A stretch of DNA of 64,000 bases from Pseudomonadota bacterium (GTDB lineage: Bacteria > Pseudomonadota > Alphaproteobacteria > Geminicoccales > Geminicoccaceae): assembly GCA_030549795.1 (NCBI GenBank), contig JAUQQO010000028.1, positions 1 to 64,000 of the forward strand, in the 5' to 3' direction. Shown here piece after piece: positions 53,939 through 62,163 of the stretch. The translations under genes were made by a program, and so were the position numbers. The notes under the pieces are model-generated. The model was not told the origin of the DNA. It saw only the letters and a program-made list of their open reading frames with translations, and made no database searches. Numbering within the stretch: position 1 is the stretch's first letter; every line of letters starts with the position of its first letter.

Positions 53939-54421
53939 ATGATGCCGACCAAGCTCAAGCTCAAAGCGGCGGATCCCGAAGACCTGGCGGTGATCTCCGC
54001 GTGCCTTCAAGACGCCCGTATCCCCTTGCGCGAGATGGCCTATTTGGCGCACGAGCGCCGCTTCGCGGCGGCGTTCACCCGCTACCGGCGCGAGTGCTTG
54101 CCCGATCCGTCGCGCTGTGAAGGGCTCACCGAATGCCTCTCCGCCCTCGTCTTCGAGGACGTGGCGGAAGTGAAGTATCGCGGGCTCGATCCCAACGACC
54201 TCGATCGCGAGCTCGTGCTGCTCACCATCGCCACCGAGCCGGGAAAGGAACATCTCATCCACATCGATCTGGTGTTCGAAGGGGACGTGTGGATCCAGTT
54301 GCGAACCGATTCCATCCGCTGCCGGCTCGACGACTTCGGCGATCCGGTGCCCTGTACCAAGACCCCCTGCGATCACTTCGCGCAACCGATCTTCGCTGAG
54401 ACGGCGGGCGATGCCTCTTAA
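53939..54421 (+). CDS. DUF2948 family protein
   Basis: 160 residues. Matches the alphaproteobacterial DUF2948 pattern: LKLKAADPEDLAVISACLQDA, REMAYLAHERRFAAAFTRYR, LVFEDVAEVKYRGLD, LLTIATEPGKEHLIHIDLVFEG, IRCRLDDFGDPVPCTKTPCDH. No function is known for the family. It is almost always found between murA and hisD, as here; its stop overlaps the hisD start by 11 nt. Confidence 0.88.
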   Translation: MMPTKLKLKAADPEDLAVISACLQDARIPLREMAYLAHERRFAAAFTRYRRECLPDPSRCEGLTECLSALVFEDVAEVKYRGLDPNDLDRELVLLTIATEPGKEHLIHIDLVFEGDVWIQLRTDSIRCRLDDFGDPVPCTKTPCDHFAQPIFAETAGDAS

Positions 54422-55709
54422 GCTGGATGCCCGCGACCCGAGCTTTCAAGCCGCCTTCGACCGTCTCGTCGTAAGCCGTCGCGCCGAAAGCGAAAACCTT
54501 CGCGCTGCGGTCGCAGAGATCCTGGCGCGCGTGCGCACCGAAGGCGATCGGGCGCTCATCGAGCTCACCCGCCGCTTCGATCGGGTCGAACTCTCCCCCG
54601 CCAGCGTGCGGATCCCCAACGAAGCGCTCGCACAGGCGCGCGATGGCTTGGATCGCGAACTGCGCGCCGCGCTCGAGCTCGCCGCCGAGCGCATCCATGC
54701 CTTCCACGCCCGTCAGATGCCCGCCGATCTCGACTATGAAGACGCGCTTGGGGTGCGGCTGGGCCTGCGCTGGCAGCCGATCCAGGCGGTGGGGCTCTAT
54801 GTGCCGGGCGGCACCGCTGCCTATCCCTCTTCGGTGCTCATGAACGCCATCCCGGCCAAAGTGGCGGGCTGCCGGCGGCTCGTGATGACGGTGCCGACCC
54901 CAGAGGGGAAGGTGAACGAAGCGGTGCTCGCCGCCGCGGCCATCGCGGGGGTCGACGAAGTCTACCGCATCGGTGGGGCGCAGGCGATCGCTGCCCTTGC
55001 CTTCGGCACCGAGACGATCGCAGCGGTCGACAAGATCGTCGGCCCCGGTAACCAGTGGGTGGCGGAAGCCAAGCGCCAGGTCTTCGGCCAGGTCGGGATC
55101 GACACCATCGCCGGCCCCTCGGAAGTGGTCGTGGTGGCCGACCACAGCGCCGATCCCAACTGGATCGCCGCCGATCTCTTGGCTCAGGCCGAGCACGACG
55201 AGCAGGCCCAGGCGATTTTGATCACCGATGATGGGCAGCTGGCAGCGGCGGTGGCCGAGGCGGTCGCGCAGCAGCTCGCTGAGCTCGAGCGCGCCGCCGT
55301 CGCCCGTGCCTCGTGGGAGGCGCACGGGGCGATCATCCTTCTGCCCACGCTCGAGGATGCACCAGCGCTCGTCGATCGGCTCGCTCCCGAGCATCTGCAG
55401 CTGTGCGTGCGCGATCCTGCGGCCCTGGCGGCGCGCATCCGTTGCGCCGGGGCGATCTTTTTGGGCCATCACACGCCGGAAGTCATCGGCGATTACGTGG
55501 GCGGGCCCAACCACGTGCTGCCCACCGGGCGCAGCGCCCGCTTCGCCTCCGGTCTTTCGGTGTTCGACTTTTTGACCCGCACCACGCTCCTTGGCTGTTC
55601 CGAGACCGCGCTGCGGGCGCTCGCGCCCGCTGCGATCGCTCTTGCGCGCGCCGAAGGGCTCGGCGCGCACGCCCGTTCCGTGGCCCTGCGGCTCGGAGCG
55701 CGGCAGTGA
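54411..55709 (+). CDS. hisD: Histidinol dehydrogenase
   Basis: 432 residues. Zn-dependent two-step oxidation of histidinol to histidine, last steps of His biosynthesis. Motifs: [95 protein letters not shown] and the C-terminal [14 protein letters not shown]. Starts inside the DUF2948 gene end and overlaps the UPF0262 GTG by 4 nt. Confidence 0.97.
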   Translation: MPLKLDARDPSFQAAFDRLVVSRRAESENLRAAVAEILARVRTEGDRALIELTRRFDRVELSPASVRIPNEALAQARDGLDRELRAALELAAERIHAFHARQMPADLDYEDALGVRLGLRWQPIQAVGLYVPGGTAAYPSSVLMNAIPAKVAGCRRLVMTVPTPEGKVNEAVLAAAAIAGVDEVYRIGGAQAIAALAFGTETIAAVDKIVGPGNQWVAEAKRQVFGQVGIDTIAGPSEVVVVADHSADPNWIAADLLAQAEHDEQAQAILITDDGQLAAAVAEAVAQQLAELERAAVARASWEAHGAIILLPTLEDAPALVDRLAPEHLQLCVRDPAALAARIRCAGAIFLGHHTPEVIGDYVGGPNHVLPTGRSARFASGLSVFDFLTRTTLLGCSETALRALAPAAIALARAEGLGAHARSVALRLGARQ

Positions 55710-56179
55710 AGGGCGAGCGCGACATCGTCGCGATCGAGCTCGACACCAAGAGCATCGTCCGCTGGTCGCCCGATGTCGAGCACGAGCGGGCGGTGGCCGT
55801 GTTCGACCTGCTCGAGGCCAACCGCTTCCGGCCGCGCGTGGGACCGGCCGGGCCCTATCGCCTCAAGCTCTCGTTGCGGGAAAGCACGCTCGTCTTCGAC
55901 CTCGAGCCGATCAACGGCGGCGAGCGCTTCGAAATCGAGCTCTCGATGCGTCCTTTGCGGCGCGTGGTCAAGGATTATTTCTTGATCTGCGAGAGTTACT
56001 TTCAGGCCATCAAGGGCGCCACCCCTTCGCGCATCGAGACGATCGATATGGCTCGGCGCGGCATCCACAATGAAGGAGCGAGTCTGTTGAGCGAAGCGCT
56101 CGAGGACAAGGTCGAGCTCGATCACGACACGGCGCGGCGGCTGTTCACCCTTGTGTGCGTGCTGCACATCCGTGGCTGA
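55706..56179 (+). CDS. UPF0262 family protein
   Basis: 157 residues from a GTG overlapping the hisD stop (GTGA). Family pattern: [109 protein letters not shown] (read in segments). UPF0262 is an alphaproteobacterial family of unknown function, regularly located between hisD and the LMW phosphatase, as found here. Confidence 0.92.
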   Translation: MKGERDIVAIELDTKSIVRWSPDVEHERAVAVFDLLEANRFRPRVGPAGPYRLKLSLRESTLVFDLEPINGGERFEIELSMRPLRRVVKDYFLICESYFQAIKGATPSRIETIDMARRGIHNEGASLLSEALEDKVELDHDTARRLFTLVCVLHIRG

Positions 56180-56194
56180 AGTCGGCCGCCTGCG

Positions 56195-56638
56195 ATGTCC
56201 GAGCTGCCAGCGAGCGTGCTCTTTGTCTGTTCGCTCAACAGTGTGCGCTCGCCGATGGCCGAAGTGATTCTCAAGTCCCTGCACGGACGCCGGATCTTCG
56301 TGCAGAGCGCCGGCGTGCGGCGCGGCGAACTCGACCCGCTTGCGGTGGAAGCGATGGACGAGGTCGGGCTCGATCTCACCCGCCATCGCCCCAAGACCTT
56401 GGACGAACTCGAAGACGGCTTTTTCGATCTCATCATCACCCTCTCGCCGGAAGCGCATCACCGCGCGCTCGAATGCACACGCGAGAGTGCCTGCGTGGTC
56501 GAGTTCTGGCGGGTTCCCGATCCCACCCTCGTCGAGGGCAGCCGCGAGCAGCGGCTGTGGGCCTACCGCCAGCTGCGCGATCTCTTGTTCGCGCGCATCC
56601 GCGAACGCTTTCCGCCGCTGCCGGCGCCGGGCTCATGA
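56195..56638 (+). CDS. Low-molecular-weight phosphatase / arsenate-reductase-like protein
   Basis: 147 residues. The P-loop C-x5-R-S is CSLNSVRS (Cys12 to Arg18) and the general-acid DP pair is at Asp109-Pro110 (RVPDPTLVEG). The fold is that of LMW protein-tyrosine phosphatases and thioredoxin-type arsenate reductases. In this conserved alphaproteobacterial locus its substrate is unknown, so 'arsenate reductase' would be over-specific. It converges on the lipoprotein gene, the two coding ends overlapping by 6 nt. Confidence 0.88.
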   Translation: MSELPASVLFVCSLNSVRSPMAEVILKSLHGRRIFVQSAGVRRGELDPLAVEAMDEVGLDLTRHRPKTLDELEDGFFDLIITLSPEAHHRALECTRESACVVEFWRVPDPTLVEGSREQRLWAYRQLRDLLFARIRERFPPLPAPGS

Positions 56639-57208
56639 AACGCGCGTTACGGCATGGCCGTTGCGGGTGCGGGTGTCGGCCGGCAGCGCCGCTGGACCGC
56701 CCTCAAGCCAGCGGCCCACCGCTGCCGCCACGGTGGCAGCGAAGGCGATGGCAAGATCGAGAAGCCCCTTGGCGCCGAGCACGGGCGGCGAACCCGGAGC
56801 ATAGCGTTGAAGCGCCACGAAGCGCTGCAGGACCGCGTCGTTGGGATCGACGAGCTCGAACCGGCCGGCGAGCGTGCGCAGCTGCGAAGACAGCCCCACG
56901 GTCACGAACGGGCTGGCGTCGTCGACCAGTTCGCCGCGCAAAAGGACCGCGTCCTCGGGCCGCCGCCCTCCGCTCTCCTCGCGGGCTTCGAGCACACCCG
57001 CTGTGCGCGCGAGCGCTTCGATGAGCGCGGCGCGGAAGACCGGCAGGAGAGGGCCGAGATGCCCCACGGGCGTATCGAGGCGCCCGACGTAAACGCGGCG
57101 GAAGCGATCGCCGGGCGCGAAGGGACGCGGAGTTGCGGGTTCGAGAGCACAGCCGGCTAGCGCCAACAATGCGAAAACCGACAGGCGACGGCGGAAAAGA
57201 TCGGTCAT
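56633..57208 (-). CDS. Putative lipoprotein, possible ABC-type auxiliary component
   Basis: 191 residues from the ATG at 57206-57208, chosen because it places a lipoprotein signal at the N-terminus ([20 protein letters not shown], lipobox LAGC). The mature part has [37 protein letters not shown] and [20 protein letters not shown]. This loosely resembles outer-membrane or periplasmic lipoproteins with an ABC-transport auxiliary or LptE-like pattern, but no family is certain. Single gene on the minus strand inside the housekeeping block. Confidence 0.65.
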   Translation of the reverse strand: MTDLFRRRLSVFALLALAGCALEPATPRPFAPGDRFRRVYVGRLDTPVGHLGPLLPVFRAALIEALARTAGVLEAREESGGRRPEDAVLLRGELVDDASPFVTVGLSSQLRTLAGRFELVDPNDAVLQRFVALQRYAPGSPPVLGAKGLLDLAIAFAATVAAAVGRWLEGGPAALPADTRTRNGHAVTRVS

Positions 57209-57307
57209 CGGTGCCCGTTGCGGGCGCCCTGCCTTGACCGCGCGGCTTGCACACACCATGAGAAAGACGCCGCGACCATACGCGGCACCATGCGAACGGG
57301 AGCAGGA

Positions 57308-57526
57308 ATGGCGAAAGAGGATCTGATCGAATTCACGGGCACTGTAACCGAGGTCTTGCCGAACGCGATGTTTCGCGTCAAGCTCGAAAACGATCACGAA
57401 ATCCTTGCTCATACCTCCGGTAGAATGCGAAAGAATCGCATCCGCGTTCTAGCCGGAGATAAGGTCACGGTCGAGATGACGCCTTACGACCTCACGCGCG
57501 GACGGATCACCTATCGTTTCAAGTAA
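57308..57526 (+). CDS. infA: Translation initiation factor IF-1
   Basis: 72 residues starting [20 protein letters not shown], the exact length and sequence type of bacterial IF-1. A single S1/OB-fold domain with [40 protein letters not shown] and [11 protein letters not shown]. Binds the ribosomal A site during initiation. Upstream in-frame codons are ignored because they precede the conserved start. maf follows by 7 nt. Confidence 0.98.
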   Translation: MAKEDLIEFTGTVTEVLPNAMFRVKLENDHEILAHTSGRMRKNRIRVLAGDKVTVEMTPYDLTRGRITYRFK

Positions 57527-57533
57527 GCAACAG

Positions 57534-58130
57534 TTGGGGGGCGAGCGCATACCCCTCGTTCTCGCATCCTCGTCCCCTCGTCGTCTCGCGCTGTTGCGGC
57601 AGGTCGGTATCGAGCCCGACCGCATCGAGCCGCCCGAGGTCGACGAAACGCCCTTACCTCGCGAGTTGCCGCGTTCTTACGCGCGCAGGCTCGCCCGCGC
57701 CAAAGCACTCGCCGTGCGCAGGCGGCTGGGTGAGGAGCCGGCGTGGATCATCGCCGCCGACACCGTCGTGGCCTGCGGCCGTCGCATCCTGCCCAAGGCG
57801 ATGGACCGCGAGACCGCCGCTGCTTGCCTTGCGCTCCTCTCCGGGCGCCGGCATCGCGTCTTGGGCGGGGTGTGCGTGCTCGCTCCAGACGGGCGCAGCG
57901 CCGAGCGGCTGGTGACCACCATCGTCAAGATGAAGCGGCTCTCGGCCGAGGAACAGGCGCGCTATCTCGCGAGCGAGGAATGGCACGGCAAGGCCGGCGG
58001 CTATGCCATCCAGGGCCGTGCCGCGCTGTTCGTGCCGGCGATCAACGGCTCTTATGCGAATGTCGTGGGCCTGCCGGTGTGCGAAGCGGTGGCTCTTCTT
58101 ACGGGATTGGGATGGCAATGGCCGAAATGA
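57534..58130 (+). CDS. maf: Maf-family nucleotide pyrophosphatase
   Basis: 198 residues from a TTG start. Family motifs: PLVLASSSPRRLALLRQVGI, IIAADTVVACGRRILPKAMD and GKAGGYAIQGRAALFVPAINGSYANVVGLPV. Maf proteins hydrolyse non-canonical or modified NTPs. The TTG start is accepted because it leaves the conserved SSPRR motif at the usual distance; no good ribosome-binding site is visible. The stop overlaps the RNase start. Confidence 0.92.
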   Translation: MGGERIPLVLASSSPRRLALLRQVGIEPDRIEPPEVDETPLPRELPRSYARRLARAKALAVRRRLGEEPAWIIAADTVVACGRRILPKAMDRETAAACLALLSGRRHRVLGGVCVLAPDGRSAERLVTTIVKMKRLSAEEQARYLASEEWHGKAGGYAIQGRAALFVPAINGSYANVVGLPVCEAVALLTGLGWQWPK

Positions 58131-59515
58131 GCCGGCTCGTGGTCGAATCCACGGGCTTTGGAGTGCGCGGAGCGCTGCTGGCCGGTGAGCGGCTGATCGA
58201 GGTGGCGGATGTCGACGCCCACGGCGCGCAGATCGCCGACCGGTTGTTCTTGGGGCGGGTGAGCGCGGTCGACCGCACGCTCAACGCCGCCTTCATCGAC
58301 ATCGGCCTCGCACAGCCGGCACTACTCGCCGCCAAAGACGCCCGCTTCGCCAAAGGGGTCCGCGAGCGCGCACCGATCGCCAAGCTCGTGCGCGAGGGCG
58401 AACGGCTGATCGTGCAGGGCGTGCGCGAGCCGGTCGAGGACAAGGGCGGTCGGGTCACCACCGACCTTCGCCTCATGGGCTTCCACCTCTTGTGGCGGCC
58501 GCATGGCTTCGGCCCCGAAACCGGTCCTGCGCGCGGGGCCGAGCGTCAGGCGCTTCGCGACCGCAGCGCGCACTTGTTTCCCGACCGCTGCGTGAGCCTG
58601 CGCCGTCACGCCACGCAGGTGAAAGACGACGTGTTGCGCGCCGAGCTCGCCCGCCTCGAGGAGCGCTGGCGCCAACTCTTGGCCGAGGCGGAGGCGAAGC
58701 GGCGACCGGGGCCGCTTTCGGGCGGCGACCATCCGCTCGAGATGCTGTTGCGCGAGCTCCTCGCCCCCAATCTCAAGGAGGTGGCGGTGGCTGATCCCGA
58801 GCTCGCGGCGCGGGCGCGCGGGCTCCTCGAAGGCCCCCTTGCTCCCCACGGCATCGCGCTCGTCCGGCTCGACCCCGCGCGGAGCGCCTTCGAGCAGACG
58901 GGTGTGGCCGAGCAGCTCGAGCAGGTGCTCGCGCGCGAGATCGCGATCCCGGGTGGTGGACGGCTGATCGTCGAGCCGACCGCGGCCTTGGTGGCGATCG
59001 ACGTCGACGGCGGCAATCGCGCGCCGCTCGAGGTCGACCTCGCCGCCGCGCAAGAGATCGCGCGCATCCTTCGCGTGCGCAATCTCGGCGGCACGATCGT
59101 GGTCGATTTCGTCGACCTGCCCTCGCGCAACGAGCAGGCCCGGCTCACCCAGGCCCTCGCCAAAGCGTTCCGCGACGATCCGGCGCCGGTCCAGATCCAC
59201 CCCATGACGCCTACGGGTCTCGTCGAGATCGTGCGCGCGCGCCGAGGCCGCGCACTCGACCAGCTCCTGCGGCGCCCCTGCCCGAGCTGCGGCGGAAGCG
59301 GGCGGGTGCCCTCGTTGCGCGCTCAAGCCGAGGCGCTCTTCGGCATGCTCGCACGCCAAGGACCGGCGCGCGTGCGCGCCGCACCCGATCTCGCGCGCTA
59401 TCTTGAAACCGATGCGGCAACGGTGTGGGCGTCGTTTGCCGGACGCGCGGATCTCGTGCGCGATTCCGCCCTAGCACCGGGTGAGTTCCGCGCGGAGCCC
59501 CTCTATGGCGGATGA
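58127..59515 (+). CDS. rng: Ribonuclease E/G family protein
   Basis: 463 residues from the ATG overlapping the maf stop (ATGs at 58112 and 58118 are alternatives). An S1-like N-terminal domain (DRLFLGRVSAVDRTLNAAFIDIG), the catalytic DNase I-like domain with Asp292 (VAIDVDGGN) and Asp327 (IVVDFVDLPSR), and a Zn-link CPSCGGSG (385-392, of the CPxCxG type) are present. Its length, without the long RNase E tail, fits RNase G. It processes 16S rRNA and mRNA. yacG follows with an 11-nt overlap. Confidence 0.92.
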   Translation: MSRLVVESTGFGVRGALLAGERLIEVADVDAHGAQIADRLFLGRVSAVDRTLNAAFIDIGLAQPALLAAKDARFAKGVRERAPIAKLVREGERLIVQGVREPVEDKGGRVTTDLRLMGFHLLWRPHGFGPETGPARGAERQALRDRSAHLFPDRCVSLRRHATQVKDDVLRAELARLEERWRQLLAEAEAKRRPGPLSGGDHPLEMLLRELLAPNLKEVAVADPELAARARGLLEGPLAPHGIALVRLDPARSAFEQTGVAEQLEQVLAREIAIPGGGRLIVEPTAALVAIDVDGGNRAPLEVDLAAAQEIARILRVRNLGGTIVVDFVDLPSRNEQARLTQALAKAFRDDPAPVQIHPMTPTGLVEIVRARRGRALDQLLRRPCPSCGGSGRVPSLRAQAEALFGMLARQGPARVRAAPDLARYLETDAATVWASFAGRADLVRDSALAPGEFRAEPLYGG

Positions 59516-59717
59516 ACCCGAGCCCATGCGTCGGCCGCGGCTCTGTCCTTTGTGCCAGCGCCCGAGCGATCCCCGCTTTCGGCCCTTTTGTTCGGCGCGC
59601 TGTCGCGACCAGGACCTTCTCGCCTGGCTCGAGGAACGCTACGCGGTGCCGGTGCTCGAAGCGGAAGCGGACGAGCGCGGAGAACCGGCGGCAAGGGACG
59701 AAGACGAGGAGCATTAG
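59505..59717 (+). CDS. yacG: YacG-type zinc-finger protein (DNA gyrase inhibitor)
   Basis: 70 residues from the ATG at 59505. Four Cys form the YacG zinc knuckle: CPLCQRP and PFCSARCRDQDL, followed by an acidic C-terminal tail (DEDEEH). E. coli YacG binds GyrB and inhibits gyrase. The gene overlaps the RNase G end, matching the usual alphaproteobacterial order maf-rng-yacG. Confidence 0.9.
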   Translation: MADEPEPMRRPRLCPLCQRPSDPRFRPFCSARCRDQDLLAWLEERYAVPVLEAEADERGEPAARDEDEEH

Positions 59718-59778
59718 GCGCAAAAGCGCGTGCGCAGCCCAAAACGCTCCGGCCAACCGAGCTGGGCTCGAGCTGCGC

Positions 59779-60231
59779 TTAAAGCTCGACCACCGGGCCC
59801 ATGATCTGGCGCAGATAGGCTCGGCCGTGCTGCGAGACGCGGTAGCGACCGCGCGCGACTACGAACACTTTCTTGGCGAGCTGCGCCTGTTTCACGCACT
59901 GCGAGGGGTTGCCGATCTTGTAGCCGTGCTCGACCAGTCGGCGGCTCGCTTCGGCAGTAGCGAAGCTCTCATCGGGATTGTGCTTTTGCACCCAAAAGCC
60001 GGCTGCGAGCATGCGGTCGACATCGGTGGCGTTGTTCGGCAAGTGCTGGATGAAGGCTCCGAACGTCGGGGGCGGATCGTCACCCCCGTTCGCCTTTTCA
60101 ACAGCCGCCACCGGCGCCGAGCCCATGAGCTGCTCGAGCCGGGCGAGTTGGCTCTCGACGAAGCCGAGCGGCCCTTCGATTTCGAACTCGCGCTGAGCGA
60201 AATTGATACGGATACGCGCCCGCTCTTCCAA
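59779..60231 (-). CDS. Conserved protein of unknown function
   Basis: 150 residues. The N-terminus has a short strand-like IRINFAQREFEIEGPLGFVESQLARLEQLM; a Gly/Asp/Pro linker follows (~47-56), and the C-terminal ~90 residues look like a winged-helix-type domain (FATAEASRRLVEHGYKIGNPSQCVKQAQLAKKVFVV, read in segments, then GRYRVSQHGRAYLRQ). Similar proteins occur as hypotheticals in other bacteria. Convergent with yacG; followed upstream by the thioesterase gene on the same strand. No function claimed. Confidence 0.65.
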   Translation of the reverse strand: MEERARIRINFAQREFEIEGPLGFVESQLARLEQLMGSAPVAAVEKANGGDDPPPTFGAFIQHLPNNATDVDRMLAAGFWVQKHNPDESFATAEASRRLVEHGYKIGNPSQCVKQAQLAKKVFVVARGRYRVSQHGRAYLRQIMGPVVEL

Positions 60232-60290
60232 ACCCGCTTCTCCTCGCCTCTTTTACGAGAAATGGAGGGCGGAGGGCGGATCAACAAGTC

Positions 60291-60740
60291 TCAAGAGCTG
60301 GAATCGGAAACGAGCAAGCGACAAAGCGCGGCGCGGATGGCAGGCGGGATGGGCACTGGCCGCTGGCTCGCGCGGTCGACGAAGACGTGCACGAAATGAC
60401 CATCGGCCACCGCCTTGGGCTCGTTCTGCTTGAAGATGCCGACCTCGTAGCGGCAGGAAGAATTGCCGAGATGCGCCACTTTGATGCCGGCTTCGATGCG
60501 GTCGGGAAAGACGAGCGGGGCGTGGAAGCGGCAGCCGGAATCGACGGCGAAACCCACAACCGGGCTCTTCCACGGATCGAGCCCGCCCTCGCGCATGAGA
60601 TAATGGGCGATCGCCGTATCGAAATAGCTGTAATAGATCACATTGTTGACGTGACCGTAGATATCCATATCGAGCCAGCGGGTCTCGAGCGGGACCCAAA
60701 AGCGATAATCGGCACGCTCGGTCGGCGGTCGGCGGCTCAC
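60291..60740 (-). CDS. Acyl-CoA thioesterase, hotdog fold (4HBT/YbgC-like)
   Basis: 149 residues from a GTG that overlaps the aminopeptidase stop (GTGA). The hotdog active-site motif is TRWLDMDIYGHVNNVIYYSYFDTA, with Asp in the 4HBT position and HVNN. Further family pattern: DSGCRFHAPLVFPDRIEAGIKV, YEVGIF. It hydrolyses acyl-CoA thioesters of unknown chain. Cotranscribed with the upstream aminopeptidase. Confidence 0.85.
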   Translation of the reverse strand: MSRRPPTERADYRFWVPLETRWLDMDIYGHVNNVIYYSYFDTAIAHYLMREGGLDPWKSPVVGFAVDSGCRFHAPLVFPDRIEAGIKVAHLGNSSCRYEVGIFKQNEPKAVADGHFVHVFVDRASQRPVPIPPAIRAALCRLLVSDSSS

Positions 60741-62146
60741 CGTTTCGATTCCCTGTCTTCGTTACTCCAGCCGGTTGCGCAGCGGCGCTCGATCAGCTCT
60801 AAGAGTGCCCGCAAGCCGGTCGCTTCTCCGCCCTTGGGCCGGCCCGGCCGGTTGTCGTCGTTCCAGGCGAAGATGTCGAGATGTGCCCAAGCGCGGTGTT
60901 CGCTTACGAATTCCTTCAAAAACAGGGCGGCGGTGATGGCACCAGCGAAGTTCTTGTGGCTGGCATTGGCGATATCGGCGATGCGGCTCTCGAGATATTT
61001 GCGATAGGGCCTATGGAGCGGCAGGCGCCACAAGGGTTCGCCTACCCGCTCGCCCGCTGCGAGGAGTTCGGCGGCAAGCGCATCATCGGGGGTGAAGAGG
61101 GCGGGGAGCTCGGGACCCAAGGCGACGCGCGCAGCCCCGGTGAGAGTGGCAGCATCGAGCAGGAGATCGGGCTCTTCGCGGTCGGCCTCATAGAGCGCAT
61201 CGGCGAGGATCAGGCGTCCTTCGGCATCGGTGTTGTTGATCTCGACTGAGAGTCCTTTGCGCGTGCGCAACACATCGCCGGGACGGAAGGCGCGGCTGCC
61301 GATCGCATTCTCGACTGCCGGGACGAGTACCCGCAGCTGCACGGGAAGACCCAAGCCGGCAATGGCGCGCGCAAGGCCCAGCATCACCGCCGCGCCGCCC
61401 ATGTCCTTTTTCATAAGGAGCATGGCCGAGGACGGTTTGATGTCGAGACCACCCGTATCAAAACAGACGCCCTTGCCGACGAGCGTGATCTTGGGCGCAC
61501 CCGGCTCGCCCCACTTAAGCTCGATCAGCCGCGGCGGCCGCGGACTCGCAGCTCCCACCGCGTAGATCAGCGGATAGCCGGACTCGAGCAGGGCTTCGCC
61601 GACGATGCTCGAGAAGCTCGCGCCCATCTCAAGGGCGAGTTCGGCTGCTGCCGCCTCGAGCTCGGCCGGGCCGAGGTCGTTGGCGGGGGTGTTGATGAGA
61701 TCACGGGCAAAGCGCACCGCGCGGGCGATCGTCTCGGCGCGGGTGCGCGCTGGCGCATCGGCTACGACGAGCGCCGGCAGCGCCTCGCTTGGCTTGCGGT
61801 AGCGCTCGAAACGGTAGAGCGCGAGCGCCCAGCCCAAAGCGGCATCGGCCGCATCGAGCAAGCCCAAGGGATCCTCCAGGCGCCAGGCGCCCGCCGGCAC
61901 GGCGGTGGCGATCGCCGCTACGTCCCAAAGCGTAGCCGGTTCAGGGACGAGCGCGAGCGCGGCCGCAATCGCCCCATCCGCGCCCGGCAAGAGCACGGTC
62001 TTGCCGGCTTCGGCCGAAAAGCCGAGCGAGGACAGCCAGCTACGGCGGCTCGCCGGCTGCTCCTGGAGCCATTCGCCGTAGCGCGCCACCGAAACGATGT
62101 GGATGGGGCGGCTTGAGCGCGCATCGGCGAGGAGGAGGTTGTTCAT
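60737..62146 (-). CDS. Leucyl aminopeptidase (M17 family)
   Basis: 469 residues from the ATG at 62144-62146. The M17 signature NTDAEGRLILADAL is intact, and the dinuclear metal site is seen in VGKGVCFDTGGLDIKPSSAMLLMKKDMGGAA (read in segments). The N-terminal ~160 residues are the less-conserved domain. Cytoplasmic peptide turnover. Its start lies 17 nt from the valS stop, so it is probably cotranscribed with valS on the minus strand. Confidence 0.92.
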   Translation of the reverse strand: MNNLLLADARSSRPIHIVSVARYGEWLQEQPASRRSWLSSLGFSAEAGKTVLLPGADGAIAAALALVPEPATLWDVAAIATAVPAGAWRLEDPLGLLDAADAALGWALALYRFERYRKPSEALPALVVADAPARTRAETIARAVRFARDLINTPANDLGPAELEAAAAELALEMGASFSSIVGEALLESGYPLIYAVGAASPRPPRLIELKWGEPGAPKITLVGKGVCFDTGGLDIKPSSAMLLMKKDMGGAAVMLGLARAIAGLGLPVQLRVLVPAVENAIGSRAFRPGDVLRTRKGLSVEINNTDAEGRLILADALYEADREEPDLLLDAATLTGAARVALGPELPALFTPDDALAAELLAAGERVGEPLWRLPLHRPYRKYLESRIADIANASHKNFAGAITAALFLKEFVSEHRAWAHLDIFAWNDDNRPGRPKGGEATGLRALLELIERRCATGWSNEDRESKR

Positions 62147-62163
62147 GGCCGGCTCCGCGCGCC

